Origin: Erythrophleum ivorense
Lineage: Eukaryota > Streptophyta > Magnoliopsida > Fabales > Fabaceae
Length of the DNA: 64,000 nucleotides
Direction: 5' to 3'
Assembly: GCA_026724425.1 (NCBI GenBank)
Contig: JAIUCV010000005.1
Location: forward strand, 40,459,784-40,523,783
Below are positions 36,781 to 48,117 of the stretch, in pieces. Position 1 is the first letter of the stretch, and each line of letters starts with the position of its first letter. Made by a program: the position numbers and the translations under genes. The notes under the pieces are model-generated. The model was not told the DNA's origin. It was given only the letters and a program-made list of their open reading frames with translations, and ran no database searches.

Positions 36781-38296
36781 ATGGAGAGACTTGATCGGTA
36801 TGAAGCCATGATAGGCCAGCACCAGGAGATGCTGGAACAGCAGAGGTACATTGCCCAGCAACAACATAATATGATCATGCACCTGCAAAATACCCTGGCC
36901 AGGCAAGAAGAAGCCAGGAGAGAAGCCCCTGTACCTTAGCCATCTACATCTGGCATTCCACCTGTACCACCCCAAGAGCCTATTGCTGCTCAGATCCAGA
37001 CGCCTATCCAGAAATTGTTGAAGCAGTTTCGGTAGAACAGTCTACCCTCATTTGATGGGGAGTTGGATGCGGGTAAGGCAGAGGCTTGAGTTATGGAGCT
37101 CAAGAAAATATTCTCAGTGATGGATTGTACCACCGAACAGAAAGCTCAGCTAGCCACTTTCATGCTACAAAAGGAAGCTAATAGATGGTGGCGTAACACG
37201 AAATCTCTGATGGAGACCAAGAACGTACTGATCACTTGGGAAAGCTTCTTAGTCAAATTTTATGAGAAATATTTCCCTAGTTCGGTGAGAAAGAAAAAAA
37301 AGATGGAATTTATAGGCTTGAGATAGACGGATATGATGACTGTGGACCAGTATGTGGCTAAATTTATTGAGTTGTCTCGGTATTCCTCTTACCTCCAGAG
37401 GTATGATGATGAACCCTGGAGATGTGAGCAGGTTGAGAGTGGGTTAAAGCCCCTAATTAGTGACAGAGTTACCCCACAAACGGATCAGAAAGTTTAATAC
37501 CCTTGTGGAGGTCAGCAGGGTGATTGAGACTAACCTACGAGCTATCATGCCTGTTGCGGCTACGGCTAGTCAGAAGGGGGTTTCAAAATTGAAAAGACTG
37601 AGACTGGAAAAGGGTTCTAGTGTGACACCCAGTGCCAAGAAGAGAGGCAAGGGGCCATGGAACCGAAGGCCACAGCGGGGTAAGCTGATGCGGCCTTCTC
37701 GGAGCCATTCATCCTTCCAGCAGTCTCCGGTGACATGTTTTAAGTGTGGGAAGTCGGGGCACATTACTAGACATTGTCCTCAGATGGATACAGCGCCTCC
37801 TCCTAGGCCGCAGACCCAAGGTAAAGTGTTTGCACTCAATCAGCAAGAAGCCAGTGCGTCCCCTAATTTGATCCGAGGTACGTTGATAGTGAATGGCTTT
37901 CTTGTAGTTGCTATGTTTGATTCAGCTGCTAGTCACTCGTTTATATCCTATAATTGTGTGAGGCAATTGGGTTTGGCTATTAGTGTCTTGCCATTTGACT
38001 TGTCTGTCACTACACCCACTGGAGGCCACGTGGTTACTTCCCAAACTTGCTTAAATGTCACTGTTCAGTTTAATCATTGCCATACCACTATTGATTTGAT
38101 TTGTATGCCCTTCTATTATATTGATTTGATTGTTGGTATGAACTGGTTGGCCACGAATAATGCGGTACTTGATTGTGAACACCGAACTATTTCCTTACCT
38201 GCTAGTGGGACCATACCTAGGGTAAGAGCTGAGTTATCCTTTGTGACTACTGCCCAGGCTGAGAGGCATTTAAAGGTGGATATCAAGGGTTTCTAG
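36781..38296 (+). pseudogene. Tekay gag and protease relic
   Basis: Gag starts at the ATG at 36781 (MERLDRYEAM...) with a glutamine-rich N-terminus, then the capsid-like region (FDGELDAGKAEA, VMELKKIF, WWRNTKSL, FYEKYFPSSVR). In-frame stops are TAG at 36937, 37033 and 37324 and TGA at 37087. A frameshift near 37460-37495 moves the frame to the one starting at 37460. There a CCHC knuckle CFKCGKSGHITRHC (37736-37777) and then an aspartic protease follow. The active-site box is DSAASHSF instead of the usual D-S/T-GA form, and the flap-side motif is LIVGMNWL. The frame stops with TAG at 38294. In an active element Gag forms the particle and the protease cleaves the polyprotein; this copy cannot do either. 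Confidence 0.9.
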
Positions 38297-38339
38297 TCTT
38301 TTTCTCTATTCGGGCTGAGGTAGAGGAAGGGATAGAGGG

Positions 38340-39600
38340 GAGATCCCAGTTGTTAGGGAATTCCCAGAGGTTTTCCCTAAGGAGTTTGACTCTAATGGTT
38401 TATCCCCTGAGAGAGAATGAGAGTTCCCTATAGACATAGTGCCTGGGGTTAGATCGATGTCCAAGGCTCCTTACAGGATGGCTGTTGCTGAACTTGCTGA
38501 GTTGAAAAAGCAGATAGAGGAATTGTTAGAGAAATGGATTATCCGCCCTAGTGTTTCACCTTGGAGAGCTCCGGTGTTATTTGTGAAAAAGAAAGATGGT
38601 AGCTTGCGTTTGTGTATTGATTATAGAGAGTTGAATAAAGTTACCATCAAGAATAAATATCCTCTCCCTAGAATTGATGATTTGTTAGATCAGTTGGCTG
38701 GGGCATCTATGTTTTCCAAGATAGATCTTAGATCTGGGTATCACTAGTTGAGAGTGAGAACTGAAGACGTCTTCAAGACAGCCTTCAGAACAAGATATGG
38801 GCACTATGAGTTCCTTGTGATGCCATTCGGGTTGACAAATGTGTCTGCTGTGTTCATGGATTACATGAACAGGGTATTTAGACCGTATCTAGATCAGTTT
38901 GTGGTGGTCTTCATTAATGATATCCTAGTGTATTTCAGATCTTTTGAGGAGCACGAGAGGCATTTGAGATTAGTCCCAGAGACCTTGAGAGAGAAAAGGT
39001 TATATGCCAAACTTAGTAAGTGTGAGTTTTAGCTGACCGAGGTGAGATTCTTAGGTCATGTGATCTCACGAGACGGGGTCGCGGTTGATCCCCATAAAGT
39101 TGAGGCTGTGTTATAGTGGGATAGACCTAGAACGATCACCGAGGTTAGGAGTTTCCTAGGTTTGGCAGGGTACTACCGAGGTTTATTCAGGGCTTTTCTC
39201 ATATAGCCTTACCACTGACGAGGCTAACTAGGAAATAGACACCTTTCATGTGGGATGATAGATGTGAGAGAAGTTTCCAGGAGTTAAAACTTCGTTTGAC
39301 CACTACCCTTGTATTGATTATCCCTGACCCTAGTGAACCATTTGTGGTTTATTATGATGTCTCGGGCAAAGGGTTAGGATGTGTGTTGATGCAACAGGGT
39401 AGAATAGTGGCATATACCTCTAGGCAGTTGAGGCCTCATGAGGAGAATTATCCCACACATGAACTGGAGTTAGTCACCGTAGTGTTTGCTCTTAAAATCT
39501 GGAGACACTATCTGTATGGTGCTACCATAGAGATTTATAGTGACCACAAGAGTCTGAAATACCTGTTTGACCAGAAAGAACTTAATATAAGATAGAGGAG
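38340..39600 (+). pseudogene. Tekay reverse transcriptase and RNase H relic
   Basis: The frame reads IPVVREFPEVFPKEF (38346 on), then RT blocks VSPWRAPVLFVKKKDGS, LRLCIDYRELNKV, YPLPRIDDLLDQL and FSKIDLRSGYH. After TAG at 38745 come FKTAFRTRYGHYEF and MPFGLTN. The catalytic box reads FINDILVY at about 38913-38936, with the first aspartate of the -DD- pair changed to asparagine. Further stops are TGA at about 38418 and TAG at 39030, 39114 and 39593. A one-base deletion near 39180 shifts the frame between YYRG and GFSHIALPLTRLTRK. RNase H (39248-39592) keeps its expected acidic positions in YYDVSGKGLG, THELELV and YSDHKSL. Reverse transcription by this copy is not possible. Confidence 0.92.
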
Positions 39601-41056
39601 ATGGATAGAGTTTTTGAAAGACTATGATTATGTGTTGAAATATCATCCAGGCAAGGCCAATGTGGTGGCGGATGCCCTGAGTAGGAAATCAATCCATGTA
39701 GCCCACATGATGATTAGGGAGCAGGAGCTCTTAGAGAAGTTTAGAAACATGGACCTCTCTTGTCAAGTGATATCGGGTAAATTGTATCTGAGTGAAACTC
39801 GAATTGAAAATGTATTGAGAACTCAGATCTTAGATGCCCAAAGAGAGGATGAGTTCCTAAGACAGATTAGGAATGAGATCTCCCAAGGTAAGACCTCAGA
39901 TTTCATGATGTCTGAGGATGGTATGATAGCATACCGAGATAGAATCTATGTGCCTAGTCGAAATGAGTTGAAAGAAAGCATTTTAAAAGAGGTATATAAG
40001 AGTAAATATACTATCCACCCAAGTGCCACCAAGATGTATCAGGATTTGGAAAGAATTTTCTGGTGGCCGGAGATGAAGAGTGATGTGACGGATTATGTGG
40101 CTAGATGTCTAGTGTGTCAGAGGATAAAAATAAAACATCAAAGACCAACTGGGTTGTTGCAACCACTAGATATCCCTGAGTGGAAGTGGGATAGTATAGC
40201 CATAGACTTTGTTATGGGTTTACCCAGGACATCCTCTAGACACGATGCTATTTGGGTAGTTGTGGATAGACTGACGAAGTCTGCACACTTTTTAGCTATC
40301 AAAGCTACTCATACACTGGAGAGATTAGTCCAGTTGTATATCAGAGAGATAGTGCGACTTCATGGAGTACCCAGTAGCATAGTTTCGAATAGAGACCCCA
40401 AGTTCACATCGAACTTTTAGAGGTCGTTACAGCATGCCTTAAGGACCAGGTTGCGGTTTAGTACTACATATCACCCCCACACAGATGGTCAGATTGAGAG
40501 GACCATCTAGACTTTAGAAGACATGTTGAGAGCATGTGTGTTAGAAATGAAGGGTAACTAGGATGTGTATTTACTATTAGTAGAGTTTACTTATAATAAC
40601 AGTTACCATTCTAGTATTCAGATGGCTTCTTATGAGGCTTTGTGTGGGAGAAAGTGCAGATTCCCTCTGTACTGGGTTGAGCTAGGTGAGAGGAGTATGA
40701 TAGGACCTGAGATTATGGACCAGACTACTCGACAGATAGAATTGATTAGAAAGAGACTCCTCACGGCCCAAAGTAGGCAGAAAAGCTATGCCGATAAGAA
40801 AAAGAGGCCGTTAGAGTTTGAGATTGGAGACCATGTGTTTATACGAGTGTCTCCAGTGACGGAAGTAGGTCGGTCACTAAGGGTAAGAAAGCTCAGTCTT
40901 AAGTATATTGGTCCATTTGAAATCCTTGAGAAAATTAGACCCGTGGCTTACCAGATAGCCTTGTCCCCTAACCTAGCCCAAATCCACGGTGTTTTTCATG
41001 TTTTCTAATTGAAAAAGTATTTACCAAATCCCTCACATGTCATAGAATATGAGCAT
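39601..41056 (+). pseudogene. Tekay integrase relic
   Basis: The linker YHPGKANVVADALSRK opens the segment at about 39642. The zinc-binding region near 40014-40120 reads IHPSATKMYQDL...RCLVCQ; the usual second histidine appears replaced by glutamine. The catalytic core has WDSIAIDFVMGLP with its aspartate. The second catalytic segment reads IVSNRDPKF where families have IVSDRDP, so the second aspartate is likely lost. The glutamate in DGQIERTI (about 40486) is kept. Stops are TAG at 40418, 40508 and 40559 and TAA at 41006. The C-terminal region (GDHVFIRVSP, LSLKYIGPFEIL, HGVFHVF) is easily read at 40565-41005. Confidence 0.92.
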
Positions 41057-41242
41057 GTGCAATTGCAGGAAGATCTTTCCTATGTAGTGAGATCGGAGAG
41101 AATTGTGGATGCAAAGCTGAAACAACTAAGAAGTAAGAGCATTCCTCTGGTGAAAGTAATTTGGAAAGGTCTGACATCTTAGAAAGTAACCTGGGAATTG
41201 GAGAATGAAATGAGACAAAAATATCCAGAGTTATTCCCTTGA
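41057..41242 (+). pseudogene. C-terminal chromodomain of the Tekay Pol
   Basis: After integrase the frame continues EYEHVQLQEDLSYVV, RIVDAKLKQLRSKSIPLVKV, IWKGLTS, (TAG at 41188) KVTWELENEMRQKYPELFP, ending in TGA at 41240-41242. This is the usual plant chromovirus chromodomain, thought to steer integration to heterochromatin. It is broken by one stop. Confidence 0.9.
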
Positions 41243-41276
41243 GGTATGTATTTAAATTTCGAGAATGAAATTTCTT

Positions 41277-41292
41277 TTAAAGAGGGTGAAAA
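41277..41292 (+). other. Polypurine tract of the Tekay element
   Basis: The run aaagagggtgaaaa, preceded by tttctttt, ends exactly where the 3' LTR starts (TGTAAC, 41293). Chromoviruses of this branch have this layout. Confidence 0.85.
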
Positions 41293-41355
41293 TGTAACAA
41301 CCAGAAAAAAAAAAAGCTAAAAATTTTTGAAGTCCTAAAAATTTTCTAAGTCTGC

Positions 41356-41572
41356 TAGCTATAGCGAGAAATGGGCTAGCTATAGCGAATGTACCTATTC
41401 ATTATAGCGAAAAATGGTCTAGTTATAGCGAGAGTGCCTTCTAGCTATAGCGAGTGCCGGCATCCTATACAAAAATCAGGGAGCTGCTCGCCGTAGTGCG
41501 TGCCAGAGCAAAAGTAAGGGTCTGGGACTGATACATGTTCACCATAGCGAGGGTTATGCTTCGCTATAGCGA
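41356..41572 (+). promoter_or_regulatory. Palindrome array in the Tekay LTR
   Basis: Copies of (T/C)(A/C)GCTATAGCGA-like 12-mers start at 41356, 41377, 41399, 41420 and 41442 (spacing 21, 22, 21, 22 bp), then at 41488, 41539 and 41561. The array begins 63 bp into the LTR. Position and regularity suggest U3 regulatory sites, but no binding factor is known to me. Confidence 0.7.
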
Positions 41573-42309
41573 GAGTTAGTCCGAAAAAGTGTGAAAAAAG
41601 AGAATTTAACTTCTTAAAACGTCTAAATTCATTCTTTCTCCTTTAACCAACTTAAGCTTCGACCAAAAGAGAGAAAAGGGCTATGGAGAGAGAGAGAGAC
41701 CTAGAGAAGGAAGGAGAACAAGCAAAAAGGTAAATAAGCTTGAGCTTTCCATAGCTTTTCTTCTTAGCATATTGTTCTTCTCTCTTTGCCCTCTCTTTCT
41801 ATGGTTTTGGTTATTGAGTTGGGCTTGGTTCAGAAGAGGGAAAGTGGAAAACCACTTTTGAAGAAGCTAGAACTCATGTCTCTTCACTTCTTCTCCTTTG
41901 CTTTCCTTTCTTGAGAGCTTGAGAGAGGAAGGAGAGTTAGTAGAATTCTAGAGAGAGAATCCCTAGTTTCTTACATATGTAGTGGGGTTTGCTTTGATGA
42001 AAAGCCCCTTAGCTTTGTGAGTGTTTATTTGAGTTATAAGAGAGTAACTCCATGCTCTTTGTTGTGTCTAGGCTCAAGAGAAGCAACTCCATCTAGTTGT
42101 GATTGTGAAACCAAGAAGGGAGAAGAGAAATTGAAAGGGAAGGCTTGTGTTGGCTTATAAAGTAGCTCTCCACTCTTTCTTGTTGCATTCTTGGATGTAT
42201 ATAGTCATTGTATGCTTGTGTATATGCTTGTATTGTGAGCCATGCCATTTGATGTTGCCTTGATGCATTGGTACCAATATGCTTATGCTATGGATTGTGA
42301 AAATTACTC

Positions 42310-42412
42310 GGGTGAGGTGGTGCCGAAAGTCCCTTGAAACGGGTGAGGTGGAGCCAAAAGTCCCTAAACCAAGGGTGAGGCCAATCCGAAAGTCCCAAAA
42401 ACTCGGGTGAGG
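42310..42412 (+). repeat. 31/32-bp periodic gggtgagg array in the LTR
   Basis: gggtgagg starts at 42310, 42341, 42373 and 42405, each followed by a ccgaaagtccc- or ccaaaagtccc-like block. Related arrays occur at 11759-11908 and, reversed, at 56018-56180. Confidence 0.8.
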
Positions 42413-44003
42413 CTAGACCAAAAGTCCTTAGAGCTTATTCTTGGCATTGATACGAAACCATGGCATGAAGAGCATATGTTGTGTAATTGTGAATGGTTTG
42501 CATGCTTAACTTGTTTATATGCCTTGATTGCTTCTTTGAATGAGTATGAGCTATTGAGATTTCCTAAATCTCACCCCTTCCCTCTCCCATCTCATATGGT
42601 CTAGGTGGAGCTCAAGAGCCTAAGAGTAGAGGCCATGAGGCATAGAAGGCCTTGTTTTGCCACTTTTGCACACTCACACCTAGCTTGATGTATAGGAAGA
42701 CCGAGTGCTTATGTATATATATTATTTTTTAGATGTAAATATTTAAGCAAGTGTAAATGTATGTATGAATGATGTATGAACTATATAGAGAGCCAAAGCA
42801 ATGAAAATGTGAGATTTGGCCCATTTATGGCTTACATGTAAGAGTCTATTTTGGCCCGTAGCATAGTGAGTTTGAGATATATATTGATTTGGACCACTTG
42901 AGTATTTCATATATACTATGTTTATGCTTTCAAACTTGTCCAAGAGGTGCTAGAACATGTGGGAGGCCATTTGAACCCACTTTGAACCATTTTGGGTGCT
43001 AAAATTACCAAATTTGTGAGCTCCATCAAAGTATGACCAAATGAGCTCTTCTTGATATGAAATTTGGCATGCCTCTAGAGCCTATTGAGAGCTTCTTGAG
43101 AAGCTAAAGTAGGTAATATTTAGAGGTCTAGAGAATATTTGGTAAATTGTTGAAGTTGGAGAATTTTCTGGTTTTGGTTATTGTACTGTGCAACCAGGTC
43201 CGAAAATGAATATGTATCATTCATGGACCAAACAGTGTCTGATTGTCATGAAATTTTATGGAGATAAACTAGATATCCACAGTGACCTATACTGCTGGAA
43301 GCAATTTAATCGAAGGTCTGTAGAGGGAGAATGAACTTTCTGAAGTTTTGTGTCAGTATCAAGGAAGCCATCCGACCTTCGTTACTGTTCCATCAGTTTT
43401 TGAGGTCCAAGGACTACTAAAACTATCTGAACTTATTTTTCTCCTCTAGTTAACATCTGTATCTTTCCAAATTGGTAGTTTTCCCAAATTTTATTTTTGT
43501 AGAGTTAGTTATGGATTTTCGAAGTTCATGACAGCAAGCTGCACCAGTACTAGGAATAGCTGGACCTCTGTCTCTTTTTTTATGTCAAACATGGTCCAAA
43601 CGCTAAGATTATGGTTGAGAATTATTTTTACTGTAAATTTAAAACTTAGAGATTTCTATAGAGCTATGGTTTGCTTGATTCACATTTTTCTAGAATTAGT
43701 TATAATTTTCTAAAGTTAGAGCCAAAAATCTGACTTTTTGGCTCATTTGAGGAATTGCATTTTCTTGGTTTTTGGCTTCATATCTGTGGTTTATGAGTTG
43801 TTTAATGCTATGTACAAGTTTTATAAATGGAGTTTGAGTGGAGTATGTGATTGATGGGTTCACGAGACCCACGAGGCAAAATATGAGCGTTTAAACCCCA
43901 TTTTATAACATAAAAATGCCACGGTTTATACTTGTTCTTTGGAAATCATATGGAATCAAGCCTGAAGGGAGATTAGTTAGATTTGAGTCATTATGGTGTT
44001 ACA

Positions 44004-46372
44004 ATATACATTATGAATCATCATTATGGTTCCAAAATGGGCAAAATAATATATAAGCTTGTCAATCCTTGCTCTTCATAGTTATTGGCTCCCTTCACCA
44101 TAATTACTTAGTCCACCTAACATGTTAGGTCATTGAAGAAGAGGGGATGATATTGAAAGAATTTCAATAGATCATCTCCCATTCAATCATACATAATATG
44201 TGCAAGCAAGTTTTACAAATGCATGCATGGATAAAATAAAAGCCATAGATATTTTAAAAGCAAACTTGGCATGTGAGCAACTCATACAAATTATTCAAGA
44301 GCTCACCAAGTGTTTGGATTGGCCTCACACTTCTCCTCATGGGTTTTGGACTTGCCTCACTTGTTTCTTGAGCACTTTGGACTCAACCATACTCTTGGGA
44401 GCCCACTTTGCTTTTGGGAGACTCTTTGCTTTGTCTCTACTAAGCTCAAGGGTTCTTGGCTCATCCTCACTAAAGGGAAGAGTTTTTGGCCTCTCCACAC
44501 TCAAGTAAACTGATACAAACATCATGCACTCATTAGAAAACATAACATGGCATCAAGGATCATAGCATATAAAGGCATGCTAGCATACTTTTCATAACTT
44601 GAAAATGCATATACACACATTCTAAAATAAGCTAAACACACATCTATGCATGAGAGAAGGTGTAGAGAGCTACCTTACACCAATTCACACACTTTTTCCT
44701 TTGAATTTAAGCTCCTCTTTTTGGCTACACAACCACAAAAGTGTGGGAAAGGTTCGTCTTGGCCTAGACACAATTTATGGGAGTCAATTAGGTTCATGAA
44801 ACATATTCTAAGGTTACATAACTTGATAAACCATTAGATTACTCTATAGACTTCATTATGATCCATACTCATACCTAATGAAGTAACACCCCTCAAATGA
44901 CTTCTAGACCTCATTCTTTCCTTTTAAATATGATTCTTGACTCCTTTTAAGCCTCTTAGAGTCACCACATCACTAAGACAAAAGGCCTAGCACCATATTA
45001 CTTCTTTAGGTCATTTTATGGAACCTAAGGCACCAAATCAATTTCTATAAGTTCTAAATTTTTTTCAAGACCTCCTTTCATTTTCATTTACCAAATATGA
45101 CTCAAGAATGACCTTAGAAAAATTTTAAACTCCCCCCACCTACATAAACAAGCCTAGGCTGAGACTATGACATCAATTGGGCTTCTTGGAGTTCTCTTGA
45201 TTTTCTTGAAGGAAGAAGCTTGTGGGGAGCATCTTAGGTGCCTCAAGAACTCATTTATACTCTAAATTAAACCTAAGAAGCATCACATAAATTCAGAATT
45301 TGAAAGGTGCACTAGAAACCCTAGGTTTTACATCTTACATTCTAATGCCCATTTCATGGTTTCCTTTGCATATTCTTATTCCTCTCCATCAAATACCTAA
45401 GAATCATCCTTGTTTTGGTTGAAAATCTAACTCCCTAGGGCTATCTATATCTAGGTCAAAATATGCTTGAAGGAAGGGAAGAGGAAGACCAAGTGGAAGA
45501 ATTACAAAATACCTTGTTTTCCTTGAATTTCCTTGCTTGTTCTTGCTTTCCTTGGCCTCCTTACTTGAATTTGAAAATTCCCCCTCTGTTTTCCCTTCAA
45601 AACAGCCCTCAAAACTTCAGAAAAATCATGGAGAAGAAGAGGGAAAAAGAAGAGAAGAGGTTGGTGGAGAGAAAGCATGAAAAATAACTAATGTTCTATA
45701 CCTTTAGCTTAGAATTTCTTCTTCTTCTCCTCCTCTCTTGGTGTGCCCAAGACCCTTGCTCTCCCTTATGAAATTATGCAAAATTTTTTGATTCTAAATG
45801 GGGAGGAAAGTGGGGCGCCACATAGATATAAGGAGGGAAAAGTAACTTTTTTTTCAAAAATTTTAATTTTGCCCTTCGTACTTTGCATTTTCGTTTCTCT
45901 TTCGTTTTAACTCCTTTTTAAGAACTATCTTTTTCATTATAAAATTTAGGTTCTCAATTAAGAAAAATGGCTTTGGAATCACTCAATTTAGAACTAAAAC
46001 CTTTCCGAATGGATCCGGCAAAGTTTAGGTACACTGACATTTGAAAACGTCCACCGGAGGGGATTTAACTGTCCCGGGACTCCCCATGGTTTTTAGGGCC
46101 TCTGAGAACCTCGAAGAACTCAAAATTTTCATTTAAAAAGCCCTCCTGTATATTTTCCAAAAAGTCTACTTATTTACGAAAATGTCACTGGCCTTTCAAC
46201 AAATTTTTCGAATAACTCTGACCTTGGTTTTTGAGCAAATCAAAACTCAAATCCTCATTTTTTATTATTTAAAATTTTATCCAAATTTTATTTGGCCTTG
46301 AATCACTCATCTCAGGGGACTTGTTTTGAAAACTGACTCATTTCAGTATTTTACGAAAAATTAGACGTTATA
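44004..46372 (-). repeat. Family-1 LTR, truncated at its 3' end
   Basis: It is collinear with the LTRs at 17269-23825 and 54220-58017, including the block 'cacctaacatgttag' and the final block with 'ggcctctgagaacctcgaag'. The right end gttata (46372) corresponds to the LTR's 5' terminus with one change. The 3' terminus is missing where the Tekay 3' LTR abuts it at 44003, which fits insertion of the Tekay element into this LTR followed by deletion of its left half. Frames such as 44200-44508 are not genes. Confidence 0.8.
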
Positions 46373-48036
46373 GGAAGGATCTCCGATCATATGTTTGGAG
46401 CACTCATTGTCTAAAAACCATTATTGTCTAGAGATCCTCCCTTTTAAGCACACCTGCAAGGTTTTCAACTCTTCTTAGGTACCCAAACCTTTTTTGGTCC
46501 TTTCATATTAGTGCTAGGGACAATAGTTCCTTTTGGAACCCACATGAGTTTTCTTTTATCTAGTTTATATTAAAAACATGCATGTTAAAACTTGTTGCAC
46601 TGTAAACAGACACTAGAAGATGAAGCTTTAATTAAAAAAGTTTTTGTATAATTTGACATTTGATTTTTCATTATACTCGATTTCAGTATTATCAAACATA
46701 CATTTTTTGTTTTTCAAGTAACATTTTAAGATTTTCTTCTCCCTTCACAAAGTTAGCTAAATCTGTAGTAAGCTTAGTAATTTTTTGTTTTAAAGTTTCA
46801 TTTTCTAGTGATATGGATTTTAAATTATTATTTAGTTTTTGAGCATTTCCCTCTAATTTAGAATTTGTTTTTAGTAACTCCTTATATTTAGCAAACAAAT
46901 TTTTAAAATCTATAAGTAGTTCATTAAACATTTTATCTAATTCATTATATGATAAAAAGTTTTCAGAAGTTACCTCTTTGTTTTTAAGAGCCATAAAGCA
47001 CATATTGGTCATTTCTTGCTTGAGTTCTTCTTCTTCCTCCTCATTATCACTCTAGGCTGCCATTGATTTCTTCTTTCTAAAAGCTTTTATTGCTCTCCTT
47101 TTAAGATACGGACAATTAGATCTCATATGTCCGTTCTTTCCACATTCATAATAGGTAATGACATTCTTAGAGTTCCTTCTTCGGATTTGCTTTGAGTGTA
47201 TTTCCTTTGGATTTCCAAAGTTCCTTCTTCTTCTTGGCGTATTTATCTATCCTTTTGGATAAGAAAGTTATGTCTTGTTTATTTAGTTCCTCTTCTTCTT
47301 TTTTAGAAGCCTTTTCTAACACTGTTGATTTTAGTGCTAGAATTTTTCTTGTGTCCCAACTCGTGTCTTTTTAAGTGATTCTTCTTGTAGGCTATAAGTT
47401 TTCTCGTAGTTCATCACATGAGAAAGCTTAGAGTATATTGCTTTCAATGGAATCTACTTTGGATTGCCATTTCTAAGGTAGGCTTCTAAGCATCTTCCAG
47501 CTGAGCTCATAGTCAGTATATTTTTGATCTAAAGCTTTTAGATCTCCAACTAGCTTAGCAAACTAGTTGTACATTTCTTCAATGCTCTTGTCTTCTTTCA
47601 TATGGGAGAGTTCAAACTCATAAACGAGCACATTCAGATTGCTTTCTTTGACTTTGGAAGTTTCTTCATGTGTCACGATGAGTTTCTCCTATATTTCTTT
47701 AGCTGTTTCGCAACTTGAGATTTTGTCGTACTTAGGTCCATTGATAGAGCATACAATGATGTTCTTGGCACAATGGTTGCATTGAACTATTTTGATGTCA
47801 TCCTTAATCCACTTTGCTATGGGTTTGTCAACAATAGCTCCAATTATTAAATCCACCTTTTGAAGTTTCTTCAGACCTTCCATGATGGCCTCCCACACTA
47901 GGCAATCAGTTGAACAAATGAATATATTTATTATTTCTTTCTAATATGAGAAGTATTTTTCTGTGAAATAGGGTGGTCTGAGGGTTGAAAATTCTTCCTT
48001 GAAGTAAGCTCCTTCAAGTAGGTTATTGGTGGCCAT
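46373..48036 (-). pseudogene. SIRE gag relic with zinc knuckle and coiled region
   Basis: It starts at the ATG complementary to 48034-48036: MATNNLLEGAYF...RPPYFTEKYFSY, followed by a TAG where copia Gag usually has tryptophan. The body reads VWEAIMEGLKKLQKV, KWIKDDIKIVQCNHCAKNII, VYEFELSHMKEDKSIEEMYN and KLVGDLKALDQKY, a UBN2-type copia Gag. A CCHC knuckle (CGKNGHMRSNCPY, with the first cysteine one frame position earlier) lies near 47110-47150. A long acidic/lysine-rich helical region (47012-46692) follows, typical of SIRE/Maximus Gag. The spacer toward protease (KGPKKVWVPK) is read at about 46500. It ends abruptly at 46373 against a family-1 LTR; protease and integrase are gone. Confidence 0.85.
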
Positions 48037-48100
48037 TTTTTGCACATAAAAAAAACACTAGACCTTTTCTTATGGTTATTAGGCTTACAATCAAAAGAGA

Positions 48101-48117
48101 CTAGCTCTTATACTAAT
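48101..48117 (-). other. Degenerate primer binding site of the SIRE element
   Basis: In element sense attagtataagagct follows the LTR end directly and is a decayed form of ttggtatcagagc, the initiator tRNA-Met type site. Confidence 0.65.

Larger units (their letters stand above)
35360..44003 (+). mobile_element. Tekay-type Ty3/gypsy chromovirus, 5' LTR truncated
   Basis: The truncated 5' LTR (35360-36618), PBS, gag, protease, RT, RNase H, integrase, chromodomain, PPT and complete 3' LTR (41293-44003) are all in order on the plus strand. A chromodomain after integrase and LTRs of 2.7 kb fit the Tekay/Del branch. Over the first ~650 bp of shared LTR I counted about 26 substitutions, mostly transitions (about 96% identity). 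The right flank (atata...) is family-1 LTR sequence, so it likely inserted into that LTR. The left flank is lost, so no duplication can be checked. Coding capacity is destroyed. Confidence 0.93.
41293..44003 (+). repeat. Complete 3' LTR of the Tekay element
   Basis: It runs TGTAACAACC...GGTGTTACA, 2711 bp. Its 5' part has a palindrome array (41356-41572) and its middle a ~31-bp repeat array (42310-42412). From about 41990 on it is collinear with the family-1 and family-2 LTRs, which indicates all three are related gypsy LTRs. Short frames inside show no protein similarity. Confidence 0.95.

Noticed and set aside
44337..44543. Overlapping frames on both strands at 44200-44543
   Set aside because: They fall in the periodic ggtgagg/cctcaccc part of a family-1 LTR and have no coding features.
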